A stretch of DNA of 64,000 nucleotides, taken from the NCBI GenBank assembly GCA_025766275.1, contig JAFKAC010000092.1, positions 62,001 to 126,000 on the forward strand, in the 5' to 3' direction. Below are positions 49,190-60,918 of the stretch, one piece after another. A program made the position numbers and the translations under genes. The notes under the pieces are model-generated. The model saw only the letters and a program-made list of their open reading frames with translations, ran no database searches and had not been told where the DNA came from. How positions within the stretch are numbered: the first letter of the stretch is position 1; every line of letters starts with the position of its first letter. The stretch is from Lactarius indigo (taxonomy: Eukaryota; Basidiomycota; Agaricomycetes; Russulales; Russulaceae).

Positions 49190-50990
49190 CTGGGGCCAAC
49201 CTCTTGCAGGCGCTACGATTGACTTCCTCGCTGTACGCGGATCCAACGATGATAATGTTTTGGTCGATGTGCTTTACGAGAGAGATCCGAAGCATAAAAG
49301 GTATGTCCTCTCCACCACCTCCAAGTATGCATTTATCGAGATACCAATGTGACGCTTCTCTGGTGCAGGTGTGGCGCGGACTTGTCCAATGAACGGGTCG
49401 CCGAGCTTGTTGCGCAGCCCCAACTCACGCTTGAGCCGGTCAGTTCCTGGCTTAAAATTTACGGCGTGCTATCCGCTTCTTTCTCAGTGACACACGGTAG
49501 AAGCGTTCTGATGCTCACTGGCGTGTCCGTGTCCGAAGCCAATAATCATAATCTCCTCGGGTTATCCTACCAGCTCTACAGGCATGCCGAGACGAACTAC
49601 GCGATTCTCCGCACGGTCAGCTATGCGATCCCCGTTGCGCTGCACGGACATTTCCGGACCGTGGTACCAAGTTACCAACGACGTACTTTGTCTCCCCATT
49701 CATGCAGCGGTTGACGCCGTGCAAGCGTTCCAGCGGGGCAGGCGGAGGCAGTATCGGAAGAGCTCGTGATAGTGCTGTCAATTCGCGATGATATAATGAT
49801 GCCGGCCCACCTACGCCAGTACACCACCCTCGCCTACATACCCATGGCCACTGACCGGAATGTGCTCGAGGTTGTGGGATATTTTCGGGACTATCCGACC
49901 CTGCCCGGGGGACCTCGTCGCATTCACGAGTCATTCACGCTCATTACCGTCCTGCATGCAGCCTCCTTCACCATCGAACAGGTCAACAGTGGAAGGTACG
50001 ACCCGAGCGACCCTGGCGCCGGGGTGGACGTCGATATCCAGTACGCGAAGCCGTGGCGTACCCGTCTTCGCACGTCTTCCGAGTCTACAGCCCTGGACAC
50101 GAACTGTTGGAGACCGGTTTCTTTCTTGGTTGCTTTACACCCTTATCGAGGAGAGCGTCCTGCAGCCAGTCGGCATATCGTATGGCATCGACGAAAAGAA
50201 TTATCCAAAGGACAAGGCCATATTCATGTGCTTTTTGTTCACGCGGCTCGGCGCGCGGGGCGGGGCGTCAGCATCTACTTCGGGAGCGACGTCGACCGAG
50301 GGAATTGCATCCATGGCTCCCCAGTTCATGCCGTTCTTTCCTCATCCTATAATTGTGGCAATTCTCCCCTCCGATTGCGGCTTCTCGAACGACTACGAAC
50401 ACTAAATCCACCGGTGGCAGCTGTGCCCACCTTCCTCCGTGACCGACCTCGGGGACAAATATCATGGCCTGTACGAGTGCGTTCGCTTCCGTGACTTAAT
50501 CTAACCTTCCCTTTGTAATTTGTGCAGCGCTGCGGGCCGCAGTTTCCCCGACATCGCCGCGCAGGCGGTGAAGATCTCCGTCTTTCTCAGGGGCAACTTG
50601 GCCCTCGTAGTACAAAAGCTGCTTGGCACCCGTGCGTGCGTCTCTCCCTTCTCCCTCCGCCTGCCTCTCTGGGTCTGTCCATGCACGAACACTCGGCTGA
50701 CGTTTGATGCACAGATCGTGGCGGGCATCATCTCGTTGCTTAATGACTACCGACTCTCGCAAGGCTCAGCTCGGCTCTCTCATACCCTTACTGTACGGGC
50801 GCAACACTGATGGAATATCTGCAATCGCTGGATGGGATCGCGTGCGTCCCACCAGACTTGTTTCCTCTTCACTTTCGACCTTGGCCAACTCTTGACTCTG
50901 TAGGACACAGGCCTAGGGACTCTCGACTTCAGACTACAGCCCACACTTCCAGACGATGATGGCGGGCAGTCGAGCACATATGCCCCGGCC
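49190..50990 (+). pseudogene. S53 sedolisin (tripeptidyl-peptidase-like), decayed copy 1
   Basis: Successive pieces follow a secreted S53 serine-carboxyl protease: prodomain (DVLYERDPKHKR, then LSNERVAELVAQPQLTLEP, SVSEANNHNLLGLSYQLYRH, RTVSYAIPVALHGHFRTVVP), catalytic domain (LRQYTTLAYIPMATDRNVLE, VDVDIQYA), then QFMPFFP, GRSFPDIAAQ and IVAGIISLLNDYRLSQG. The frame shifts several times (for example near 49680, 50050 and 50720). The usual E-x-x-x-D pair reads G-V-D-V-D with the Glu gone, and the Ser-Gly-Asp nucleophile motif near 50280 is not preserved. It is therefore very likely inactive. Sedolisins of this group normally digest protein outside the cell at low pH. No intact copy is present in the window. 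Confidence 0.75.
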
Positions 50991-51818
50991 CCCGACAAAC
51001 TAGCTGCTCACTGGCAAGGCGATAGTGCCAGATATATGTCATTCATCGGCACTTGGGCATGCCCTCGATGTATCCCTATCTTCAAAAGCACCTGGAGTGC
51101 TTCTAAGTCGTCCCTCCACTTGGACCGTTCGCTAATCTCGTACCTGCCCGGCATCTCTCCGGGCCAACCTTAGGTGGGCGCTTAATGGTCCCGCGTCGTC
51201 TTGTCCCGGACCACTATCTGCCCTATAAATAAATACGACCTTTCCATTACCACACATAGGCGTAGCCTTGGGTCACCAAAGACCATATTTATGTGCCGTA
51301 CGAACTGCGGCCTCCTTATTCATATTATTACCTGTGGAGTGGCCGCGTTTGTACTCACAGATTCTTAAAAAGGTCGACAGATGGTGTTTGCACAGATATG
51401 TCGCGGTGCTTCCATCCACATGCCCATGCGAATCGCGGGTACAAACGGTAGTCGTTATATGTTACTATGTCCGTCGCATAGCTGTTCGTAGCCAACATTC
51501 CCCTGTCGCCACATCAAAGCTTAAAGAACGACGTTTTGTCGGGAGAGGGAGCTCATCAATGAGACGAAATACGTACAACACTCTTGTACAAAGCGATACA
51601 CCGGCCAGACAGTAGCCTGAACAGTATCGGCACATGGGGGTCCGACCATTGACCGTAATCAATGAGGTCAGACGGAGTCAGATGTCGGGTCCATTGAGCG
51701 TGGAAATGTCGAAATAACTAGAAATTACGGTTATTAAAGTTACGGTAAGTCGGTGCCAGGAACAGATGCGATGATAAGGTGGTCTTAGGCGCCGGTCCTT
51801 ATGTGCCTTTCCACTTGC
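50991..51818. other. Duplicated intergenic unit before PLAC8 copy 2
   Basis: 51000-51260 (GTTCGCTAATCTCGTAC and around) recurs after the second sedolisin remnant at about 53945-54200, so the 3' flank was duplicated with the gene. 51480-51600 has a decayed match at 58400-58500. No gene seen. Confidence 0.45.
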
Positions 51819-51892
51819 ATAAAAGGTCACCTTGGCTTGCCAGGTGTAGTAGCCTCGTTCTCTACGACGCCCCCACTCACACCTCTCTCGAA

Positions 51893-52555
51893 ATGAAAGC
51901 CGTTACTGAGGGACATATTAGCTCCCAGCCCCAAGTACGCGCTCTCCTAGTTCAAGGGTACCAAACCATTTTCTGCTCACGTATATAAAATATGTAGGCG
52001 ACTGCACCGATGGTAGCGGGTGGAAACAGGAACGCATTGAATCGTGAGGTGGGATCAGATGGCCGACGTGACTGGAGCCATGGCCTGTTCGACTGCACTG
52101 CTGAATGTGCCGTTTGTATGTCGATTGGCTTGGTTAAACTCTCTTATATGCTGACTGACCCGCTTTCTCTGGCAGGCTGCTGGGCCGTCTGGTGTCCCTG
52201 CGTGGTCTATTCCAAAAATAAACGACGCCTCCTACATCTGCAGAATCGAGGCATTCCTCTCCCGGGTGGGGGCCAAAGATATAATGACGATTGTTGCATT
52301 TATGGTTGCTTGGCCATCCCTGGCTATGCTTGGGTCCTGCAGGTATGTTGAGTTGGCAAGTAGCCGCAAGTGGAGTCACTTAACCGAAGCACCCAGATTG
52401 GTACCCGTGCGGACATCCGCGCACGCTACAGCATTCGTGGGAGCTCCATGGACGACTGCCTTACGTCTTGGTGTTGCCATTCTTGTTCGCTTACCCAAGA
52501 GCGCCGGGAGATCGAATTGGAAGAGAACAGCTTCGAAGTTTCTCCACCGAAGTGA
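51893..52555 (+). CDS. PLAC8-family Cys-rich protein 2
   Basis: Exons 51893-51949, 51998-52115, 52176-52342, 52397-52555; 166 aa. CATAAAAG at 51819-51826 is 74 bases before the ATG. Exon phases and lengths are the same as copy 1 (118 and 167 nt internal exons). It differs by SHGLFDCTAECAVC and by a changed C-terminus (SFEVSPPK instead of SFEGFSQSK), due to a shorter last exon. All Cys of the CPC and CCxxC motifs are kept, so it is probably functional. Confidence 0.85.
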
Positions 52556-53584
52556 ATGCCTATAATAACGATCTTTGACTTGCTCAGTATCTTTTTCTTG
52601 TATGATTAACTGAACATTACCGTAGGCGGGATTGATATGTTTCGAATTGTGAGGAGCAGGGACTGCATTGCTTTCTCAGTAGTACGTGATCTGTGGATAT
52701 GTGCTCGAACTTGCTGCGTTGGAGTTTTTACTGAAGCCTGGAAGCGTCCTGTTCTCGTATCTGTCTTGGCATTTTTCAGGTTGGTAAAGCATTCGGCTCG
52801 GCTCTTTTGGTAACTGATTGATTGGCGGAACTAAGGTGGGGTGGCCACTATATTATTCGTATAGGGGATTTCCCAATGTGTAGACTTCATCCGCAGAGAC
52901 ATGACTTGAAAAAACTAATATTGATCGTTAACATGTCACGGTACCTGGGCTTCAAGTCTCGCCGCCGGCCCTTCATGGTAGTCAAGTGTGCTATATTGAG
53001 GAAAGTGGATATAAGCGTCTAATACGGAAATGCGATGTCGTGCTGTGAGCTCAGTGAGGACGGAAAGGAAACACTGCATTTGTGATAATGACCTACTAAG
53101 GGGCAGTCCCCGGCATGCTAGATGTAGGGAGAACTTCGGCAGTGCTCAGTGCTATTAGAAAAGGTGATAATGGGAACAATGGCTATGTCAGAGAAATACC
53201 GAGAGAATATATTCTTCTGGTCCCAGGTCAATGGACCAGTCAGTGGATGAGAATCGATGCATAACGGCCCTTTAACTACGATGTTCGGTCATCGGTCACC
53301 GGTCTAATGGCCCGGGTCTGGGGGCGTGCGAGAAGAGATGCACGTGCCGTCTTTCCGTTCCGAGTCACGCGTCACGGGCCGCTGGCAACCCGGCCAGGAC
53401 TTCTCACCCTCAGGCTGACTGGGGCCTGAGTGTGCAACTACTTGTTTTCCTGGCTATCCACACTGTGTCTCGGGACATCGGGATATCAATGTGTGTCCTT
53501 TTTTAAATCTCGCGCTTAGCAAGGGCTCTAATGTTCATAGGCTTCGGTAGCCCCATGACTACGTGGTATTGGACATAGTGGGGG
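52556..53584. other. Spacer after PLAC8 copy 2
   Basis: The duplicated 3' flank (AATTGTGAGGAG near 52650) comes first, followed by about 800 bases with no gene-like reading. Confidence 0.4.
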
Positions 53585-53925
53585 GGACTTCGTCGACGGC
53601 CCTAGAAATCTCCAGTTCGTGCCCTTCTTTCCTGCTTCCTGTAGGTGCGGCAAATTTTCTCGGCTTACGAACAGCACACGAGCATGGGTAAGGGTGACTC
53701 ACACCGCCACGGTTTGGCAGCAGGTCCCTGAGTTACTAGCGTCGGCACAACGACGAACTTACCGGAGGTCGCTCTGGCAGCGAGTTTCTCCAGCGGCTGC
53801 TTCCCGAACTACTTTGAGCGTCCCAGCCACCAGGCGCAGATTGTATCCACTTTCCTATGTGATCTCGACGACCACCGACTTCGAGAGGGTATGGTCCACA
53901 TTGGCCATTGACGACAACGACTAGT
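53585..53925 (+). pseudogene. S53 sedolisin, decayed fragment 2
   Basis: Only the C-terminal region remains: LQFVPFFPASCR, then in another frame VGTTTNLPEV, SFSSGCFPNYFERPSHQAQI and a short DDHRLREG that matches NDYRLSQG of copy 1. At least one frameshift (near 53700). The catalytic parts are absent. It is followed by the same 3' flank as copy 1, which shows a segmental duplication with internal deletion. Confidence 0.65.
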
Positions 53926-55160
53926 AGAGCCTATACACCCCAGGTTCAATGAACTAACTGCTTACTGGAAGGGAAACAGCATCAGATGATGCCACTCATC
54001 GGCATTCGGCATACCCACGATGTATCCTCTATCTTCATCTCAGACCGTTCGCTAATCTCGTACTGGCCCAGCGCCTTCCCCGGGCAACACCATATGGGGG
54101 CTTACTAGAGGTCCGGCGTTGTCTTGTCATGTTCCAGACCGCACTTGGGCTGTCAGCTGATGCCTCAAATCCAATTTTTCCTACCACACACTTAGCGTAG
54201 CTTTGGACCATCAGAATGCAACCATACCTTACTCTGTCATACGAATGGAGGCACGTTGCCGGACCATAACAAAGAGCTTCAGGGCGACTTCCATCGCCGC
54301 GATTGTGCTGACCGCCGATGCCAGATATCTGCACTCTTAGAACCTCGTGTCTATCGAGTCGCTATTTGCGAAGCGCACAGATTCGCCGCAGGCCAGTTTA
54401 TGAATAAAAAAGTAAAGTGAAAAATATTTACGCTTAAGTTTTGAAACTCCCCACATAATACCACTGGTCAACTTTTGAAACTTGGTTCAGAACAAAGGTA
54501 GTAACCCTTAGCTTAGTTACTGGGGTAGAACGGGTTAAATGATCGTCATGGGTGGGTTTCAATAGTGCTGATGGAGCATACCCATGTGATAGATGGCAGA
54601 TATGCACGTACGGCAGATACTAGTAATCCAGATAAGCTTTATTCAATTGCATCTGACACACATCCGAGTCTGATTGAACGCAATCGGGGTCTTGTCGTAC
54701 GGCCGCTTGCATGGGCTCACTAGCCTAGGCGATGACCTTGGCCTCAGGCTGTACTAAAACAGGAGAGTACTTTCTGACCACCCCTGCTGGTGCAACGAGC
54801 CTTGGGAGGGCCTGGTCCCAGGGACTTGGTCACTTGAAACATTGTCTTGATGTAGCGCGAAGTTAATAATGGTGCTGTATTGCCGTTCTACTGTGAGAAC
54901 CCAGTCCATTCCGCCGTTGTACAGCCGCATCGCCGCGGCACACCTCAACCACAAGGCAGTCATCACATCATGATGCCAGTGCGTGATGTAGTACTGTATG
55001 TGGGACACATGACCATTTTGAACCCCCCGAATTGGTTCGGCACTGGCCGAAGCTCACACACTCACAGCCAAAGTTCAAATTCTCGACTTCGAGTGAAGTG
55101 ACAAACGTGATGGATTGGTTCTGGTCACCTTGTGCGCCAGCTCTTGCCCATTGCAACTCA
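53926..55160. other. Duplicated intergenic unit before PLAC8 copy 3
   Basis: 53945-54330 repeats 51000-51290 with many changes. 54340-54420 has a decayed match near 58615-58680. Nothing gene-like seen. Confidence 0.4.
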
Positions 55161-55250
55161 CATAAAAGGCCACCCAAGGGGCCATCATGACAGCTTGCCA
55201 GGGATAGCTCTTGTTTTTTACAGCCTACCCACACTCAGGTCCCTCTCAGA

Positions 55251-55912
55251 ATGTCAACCTATATCAGCTCCCAGCCACGAGTATGCACCATCCTAGTCCC
55301 GTCTAGTGCATGTTGCCTGACCATTTTCGGCTTCCGTGTAAAAATACATAGGCGGCTGCACCAATGGCAGCGGGAGGAAACAAGAACGCCTTGAACCGTG
55401 AGGTAGGAGTGGACGGTCGACGTGACTGGAGCTTTGACTTGTTCGACTGCACCTCTGAGTGTGGTCTTTGTATGTCGATTACCCTGGTTAAACGCCCTTG
55501 TATACTGACTGACCCGCTTTCCTTGGCAGGCTGCTTCGCTGCCTGGTGTCCCTGCGTGGTATATGCCAAAAACAAACAGCGCCTCCACCACCTGCAGAGA
55601 CGAGACACACCTCTCCCGGGTGGGGGTGATGGAGTTGATACCGATTGTTGCCTTTATTGTTGCCTGTCCATCCCTGGCTTTGCTTGGATTGTACAGGTAT
55701 GTTAAGTTGACGGTTGACCGCAAATGGAGTCGCTTAACCGAAATATCCAGACGGGTGGGCGCTCGGACGTCCGCGCACGGTACAGCATTCGTGGGAATAC
55801 CGCGGGCGACTGTTTTACGTCTTGGTGTTGCCCTTCTTGCTCGCTCACGCAAGAGGGCCGTGAAATCAAGCTTGAAGAGAACACCTTCGCAGGGTTTTCT
55901 CAATCCAAATGA
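55251..55912 (+). CDS. PLAC8-family Cys-rich protein 3
   Basis: Exons 55251-55295, 55352-55469, 55530-55696, 55751-55912; 163 aa, the shortest because exon 1 is 45 nt (MSTYISSQPRVCTIL). CATAAAAG at 55161-55168 is 90 bases upstream. Changes from the others: DLFDC for GLFDC, CFAAWCPC, LYCCLSIPGFAW with an extra Cys, and EGREIKLEEN for ERREIELEEN. No stop or splice damage. Confidence 0.83.
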
Positions 55913-57044
55913 ATGCCTGCGTAAATGAATGCCTACGTTGACTAATGTAGTACCCCGGGCCTTACCTTGTGAGATTTTTTTGAGCTGTACATCGCCGTAG
56001 GCGAGATTGTCATGTTTCGAATCGTAATCGTGGTGAGGCCGTCGATGGCTATTAGTTGACGAGAATCCAGCGTGAAGGGACTGCATCGCCTTGTTGGTAC
56101 GTGATCCGTGAAAATGTGCTCAAAGCAGCTGTACTATCATAGAACCAGGCTAGGCTGAAGTCTGGAAGTCCGGTTCTGATATCTTTTCCTTGGCATCGCA
56201 CAGGTTGGTAAAGTATTTCGGCTCCGGTCAAGGTCTCATTACAGGCGTTTGACTAAGATCTCATCCACGAATACATGGCCTGAAAACAAACTCGTACTGA
56301 GGCTCGGCCTCGGCACTACATGGTAGTCAACGGTGCTGTAATTGGGGCAAGCAAATGTAAGAAAGAGCCTATGGAAACACGACGTTGTGTTGTGTATTCT
56401 TGCGTCGTGACGACGATCTATCAATGCATGCGTCAAAGAATGCGTGCAGGCAGGGGGAACTTTAGCCGAGCAGATGACGACCGGGTGCGGTCCTATGGAC
56501 CAGGCGCGTTTCGGTTCGGCGGATGACCCCGGATGACAGGAGAGGCACGTGCTGCCGGCGGTCGTTCACTCGCGCTCACCATCAAAGCATCAAAGAGACG
56601 AAACGAACCATACAAACCCTTCGTTGTGTGGTAGGTCTCCCGTAATGTTCGCTTACTAATTTACTTCGATACGTTAGACGAAGTTAACTATTGGGAGCCA
56701 TAGCGATAGTCCTTTGTCCACTAGTGGGTTCTCGCTGCAACCGATATGGATCCTTGCAACGACCTGGAATATAAATGGATCCCCAGATCTGATGAGAACT
56801 GGACTCTTCTAAGTTCCAGCACATGCTCGGGCTCCGAGTCTAGAGCAGCCGTTTCGAGCGTTATTCACTGATCCCACAGAATGAGACCGGATCACATATC
56901 GAAAAAGTGGTGCCGCCTCCTTCATGCTGAGTTCTTGGCTTCTAGCAGACAAAGACGACCTCCCTACGACTCGAAATATGAGTCAATCTCGCCTACGACG
57001 ATGTGCGGTACAATAAAAGGGTATAAAGTCTGCGATGGTCAATA
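55913..57044. other. Spacer between head-facing PLAC8 copies 3 and 4
   Basis: Both ends are 3' flanks of PLAC8 genes that converge here: TTTCGAATCGTAATCGTGG near 56014 on plus, and the inverted equivalent near 56970. The centre has no gene. Confidence 0.4.
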
Positions 57045-57716
57045 TCACTTGGATTGAGAAAACCCTTCGAAACTGTTCTCCTCAAGCTCGATCTCACGGC
57101 GCTCCTGTGTGAGAGAACAAGGATCGCAACAACAAGACGTAAGGCAATCTCCAACAGCACCCCCACGAATATTGTATCGTGCGCGGATGTCCGAGCGGCC
57201 ACCAATCTGAACGCCTCGGTTAGCTGACTCCACTTGCGGCCAACCGCCAACTCAACATACCTGCAAGACCCAATCGAAGCCAGACATGACTAGGCAGCCA
57301 TAAATGAAGCAATCGCTACCAACTCCTTTACCCCCACCGGGGAGAGGAGTCCCTTGATTCTGCAGATGTTGGAGGCGCTGTTTGTTTTTGGCGTAGACCA
57401 CGCAGGGACATACGACGGCCCAGCAGCCTACCAGAGAGAACGGGTCAGCCAGCATACAAGAAAATTTATCCAAGGGAGTCGACATACAAAGGCCACACTC
57501 GGAGGTGCAGTCGAACAAACCAAAGCTCCAGTCACGTCGGCCGTCTGCCCCTATCTCTCGATTCAAGGCGTTTCTGTTTCCACCTGTTGCCATTGGAGCA
57601 ATTGCCTATATATTTTACACGGAAGCCGAAAATGGTCACACCCCTCCACTAGACGCGACTAGGAGTGCACGTACCTGGGGCTGTGAGCGAGTATATTCCT
57701 TAGTGTCGGCTGTCAT
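57045..57716 (-). CDS. PLAC8-family Cys-rich protein 4 (inverted copy)
   Basis: Complement of exons 57660-57716, 57488-57605, 57261-57427, 57045-57206; 167 aa. It is the only copy on the minus strand. Sequence is close to copy 5 at the end (DCLTSCCCDPCSLTQERRE, SFEGFSQSK). The TATA-like box TGCATAAAAG is at complement 57891-57900, about 180 bases from the ATG, whereas the other copies have 70-90. The extra length is a foldback insertion at 57795-57887. The first exon (MTADTKEYTRSQPQVRALL) is assigned by analogy with copy 2. Confidence 0.84.
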
Positions 57717-60165
57717 TTTGAAATCAGAGTGAGTGTGGGTGCGCTGTAGAGACCAAGGTGCTGAGGGTATCCCTGGAAAGCTGTCGCGATGCAGATCAGC
57801 AGTACGAGTTACTTATACTCATTTTGACTTTGATTTCATCAAGTACTATAAGCAAAGTAAAAATAAGTATCATGTACGTTTGCTGATGGCCTTTTATGCA
57901 GGTTGTAAGGGGGCACACGGGACCTGGCGCCCAATAAGACCCGACGCCCAAGAAGTTCAGAATACTGATCATCACATTTGTGAAGTCGAGAATTCTAAAT
58001 TTGGACCACGAGATGCCTCAAATAGTCAAGCAGGTTGAGTGTCCCAGTCACATGTGGCCAAGCATGCGGTCGTCTCACAGCTATCGAGGGATAATCAGAC
58101 CTTGACTCAGACACAAATTCACTCTGGCGCCACAATTGTTTTGTTTGACTTTGGAGCGGGACAAACAAGTTGAAACAACGGACCGAACTTGTCCCGTGCA
58201 GGTATCCTAACCGGACAAAATACCACGCCGTGTTGTGGTCATTGTAGTCGTGACGACGATCTATTAAGGCATTCGCACAGGGAGCACTTTAGCAGTGCCC
58301 AGTGCCATTGAAAACGGGATAACGGAGGCGATGCCTGCGTCCGAACTATCGAGAGAAAAGGATCCTCCCAGTCTGGTCTTTATTGGACCGGACGCATTCT
58401 GGCTTGAGGCTTAGAGAGCGAAGCTTGGTTGTAAGAGGAAAGTTCATCACAGAGATGAAATGAAACACGTCTCGAGCTCTTGTGCAAAGCGCCACAGTCG
58501 CCCGAAACCTGATATTCTTCAGCGCAACTTTCAATGCTGTTGACCGCTGGTGCCAGATGTCAGGGTGTCAGCGCTCTAATCCGAAACCCCATGTCTGTCC
58601 CTTGGTCTGTCCCGCCATCTGTGAAACGCACACATTTGCCACGTGTCGCAGGTCAATTTCCGAACATAAAAGCAATGAAAGTCCCCTGCCATGAAGCTTG
58701 CCAGCAAGCTTCGGAAGGACTTGATCCCTCGAGGGGGGCGTGCGGGGAAGCAGTGTGGCGCGAAGTTACAGTAAATTGCCGTTTTACGATATCGATTCGG
58801 TCGGCACCGCCAATCCTGAAGCTTGAAGGCCTGAACCGCGCCAAATGTATGCACGAAGGATTACCTGAAGGCTTCCGACGGAACGCAAGCGTTGAACACC
58901 TCAGTAAAAGCAAAATACAAAAACGAGAAGTGTGATAATAAACCTTACGAGGTCCAGAGGTCCAGATTTCGCACATCGACCAGTAGCCGAGCTCGACAGA
59001 TGCCAGAACTACGTCGAGTACTAACAAGCAGCCATTTGCATCTCCTAACCTCTCTTAATGAGAATAGGCGAGTGCAGGAAGGGTGGGACCCTTCAGGGGC
59101 TTCTAATATAAGTTCCAATAGGATTGGCCCTCGTTTTACTTTACAAACAGCTGTGGGTGTAAGAGAACTTCCGAGATTCAGAGTGGAGAGTGAAACGAAT
59201 TTGGTGGGATAAATGAGTCACCGGAACATCCAGTCTTTGTGAGCTGCAGCTTTGCTTTTAAGAAGGAAAGGTCTTTGCGGCGCTGATCGAGGAGTGGAGG
59301 TGAGGGAGAGGCGGGGCGCCGCACAGAGGGTCAGACAGAAGAACGCCGCAACAGAAAGCGGCCTGAGTTTATTTCGGATTTTCAGCCCGGGGATATGTAC
59401 GAGCGATGTAGATAATTAGGAAAGTGCATGTTCGTGAGGGGGAAGAGAACGGGCGATAGCGCGAAGCGCTCTCGATCGAAAAGGAGCGTCTCTGTTGCCG
59501 AAACGAGGTCGCGATATCATGGGTGGGTGGAACCCTCCAGGAGGGACTAGATGAGCGTCGGCGGCAACAGCGATCCTTATCAACGATCCCATATCAAAAA
59601 GGTGTGGTGGGCGGGAAAAAAGAAAAGGATCCGGTTCTTTAGACCGGTGGCGGCACGCTAGAAAGGAATGAGTACGTGCCGCCTCGCCCGCTCACCCAAA
59701 GGGCCTCGCTCCGGACCGGCCATCAGCTTTAGCTCCAGGACTGGTGGCGTGGAAAGATAATAATCAGCCTCCGCCAACCACAGCTTGAGCTTGAGCCTTG
59801 AGGTAAAGCTCTCAAGACTCGGAAGTACACATGTACAGAACTTCTGTAAGCTATGACTTTCTTATCACGCGGTGCTACATGTCACTCCAATTCGCAGAAA
59901 ATGAAAAAAGAAAAAGCCAAGCACCGTGGCTGGGCGGTTCAGACACAGGTATACTGTACCTCTTCTAGATCTGCTGCCATCGGCCATATGCAGTGACCGG
60001 CGGCATGTTTCACCGCATGTAACTGGAACATTTGGCCATTCGAGGACTTGACCATACGAAGCATCTGCCGGTGCCCACGGAAATTTATGAGGATTCTGCC
60101 GCACCGGTCCATCATTCACGGGGTGCCACTTCATGTTGTGTGCCCCTTTCCGCAAATTCCGTTCA
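57717..60165. other. Spacer between PLAC8 copies 4 and 5
   Basis: No gene that I can support. Short readings at 58534-58935 and 58892-59212 show no domain. 58400-58700 matches intergenic units at 51480-51600 and 54340-54420. 59270-59700 is G-rich and purine-rich, with a hairpin CCGGT/ACCGG near 59630. No tRNA or rRNA is recognised. Confidence 0.4.
57795..57887. repeat. Foldback (MITE-like) insertion in the copy-4 promoter
   Basis: The arms ATCAGCA (57795-57801) and TGCTGAT (57881-57887) are inverted copies, continued by imperfect pairing of GTACGAGTTACTTATACTC with the AAGTATCATGTAC side. It sits between the TATA-like box and the start codon and is absent from the other four copies. Confidence 0.5.
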
Positions 60166-60243
60166 TATAAAGGCTACCATGTCGGCTTGCCAGACTAGTA
60201 GCTTTGTTCTTCACGGCAACTCTACCCCCACTCCCCTCTTAAC

Positions 60244-60918
60244 ATGCCAATCAATACTAAGGAAACTATCAGTTCCCAACCCCAAGTACGCGTTAAAGTA
60301 GTCCCATTTGGTATAGGGTACTTAACCATTTTTCGACTTCACTGTCGAAAAATATAGGCAACTACCTCAATGGCTGTTGGTGGAAATAGGAACGCCTTGA
60401 ATCGTGAGGTAGCAGTGGACGGCCAACGTGACTGGAGCTTTGGCTTGTTCGACTGTACCTCTGCGTGTGGCCTTTGTATGCCCACTGGCTTGGTCGAATG
60501 CTTGTATGCTGGCTGACCCCGCTTTCTCCTGCAGGCTGCTCGGCCACCTGGTGTCCCTGTGTGGTCTATTCCAAAAACAAACAGCGCCTCCGTCATCTCC
60601 AGAACCACGGCACTCCTCTCCCGGGTGGGGGCGAAACATATAATAGCGATTGTTGCATTTATGGCTGCCTAGTCATCCCTGGCTATGCTTGGATCTTGCA
60701 GGTATGTTTGGTTGGTGATCGGTCGCAAGTGGAGTTACTCAACCCAAGGCGTTCAGATCGGCGACCGTGCGGAAGTCCGTGCACGCTATGGCATTCGTGG
60801 GGGCACCGTTGGAGATTGCCTTACATCTTGCTTTTGCGATCCTTGTTCGCTCACACAGGAGCGCCGTGAAATTGAGCTGGAGGAGAACAGTTTCGAAGGG
60901 TTTTCTCAATCCAAGTGA
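60244..60918 (+). CDS. PLAC8-family Cys-rich protein 5
   Basis: Exons 60244-60297, 60358-60475, 60535-60701, 60757-60918; 166 aa. TATAAAG at 60166-60172 is 78 bases upstream. Features: SACGLC in place of SECGLC, CSATWCPC (one Cys of the usual CC changed context), and SCFCDPCSLTQ where the central Cys of CCC is Phe. Otherwise intact, with the first intron donor GTAGTC as in copy 1, which it resembles most. Confidence 0.85.

Noticed and set aside
59270..59700. G-rich stretch considered as rRNA or tRNA
   Set aside because: No cloverleaf or conserved rRNA core could be recognised; the only structure is a short CCGGT/ACCGG hairpin.
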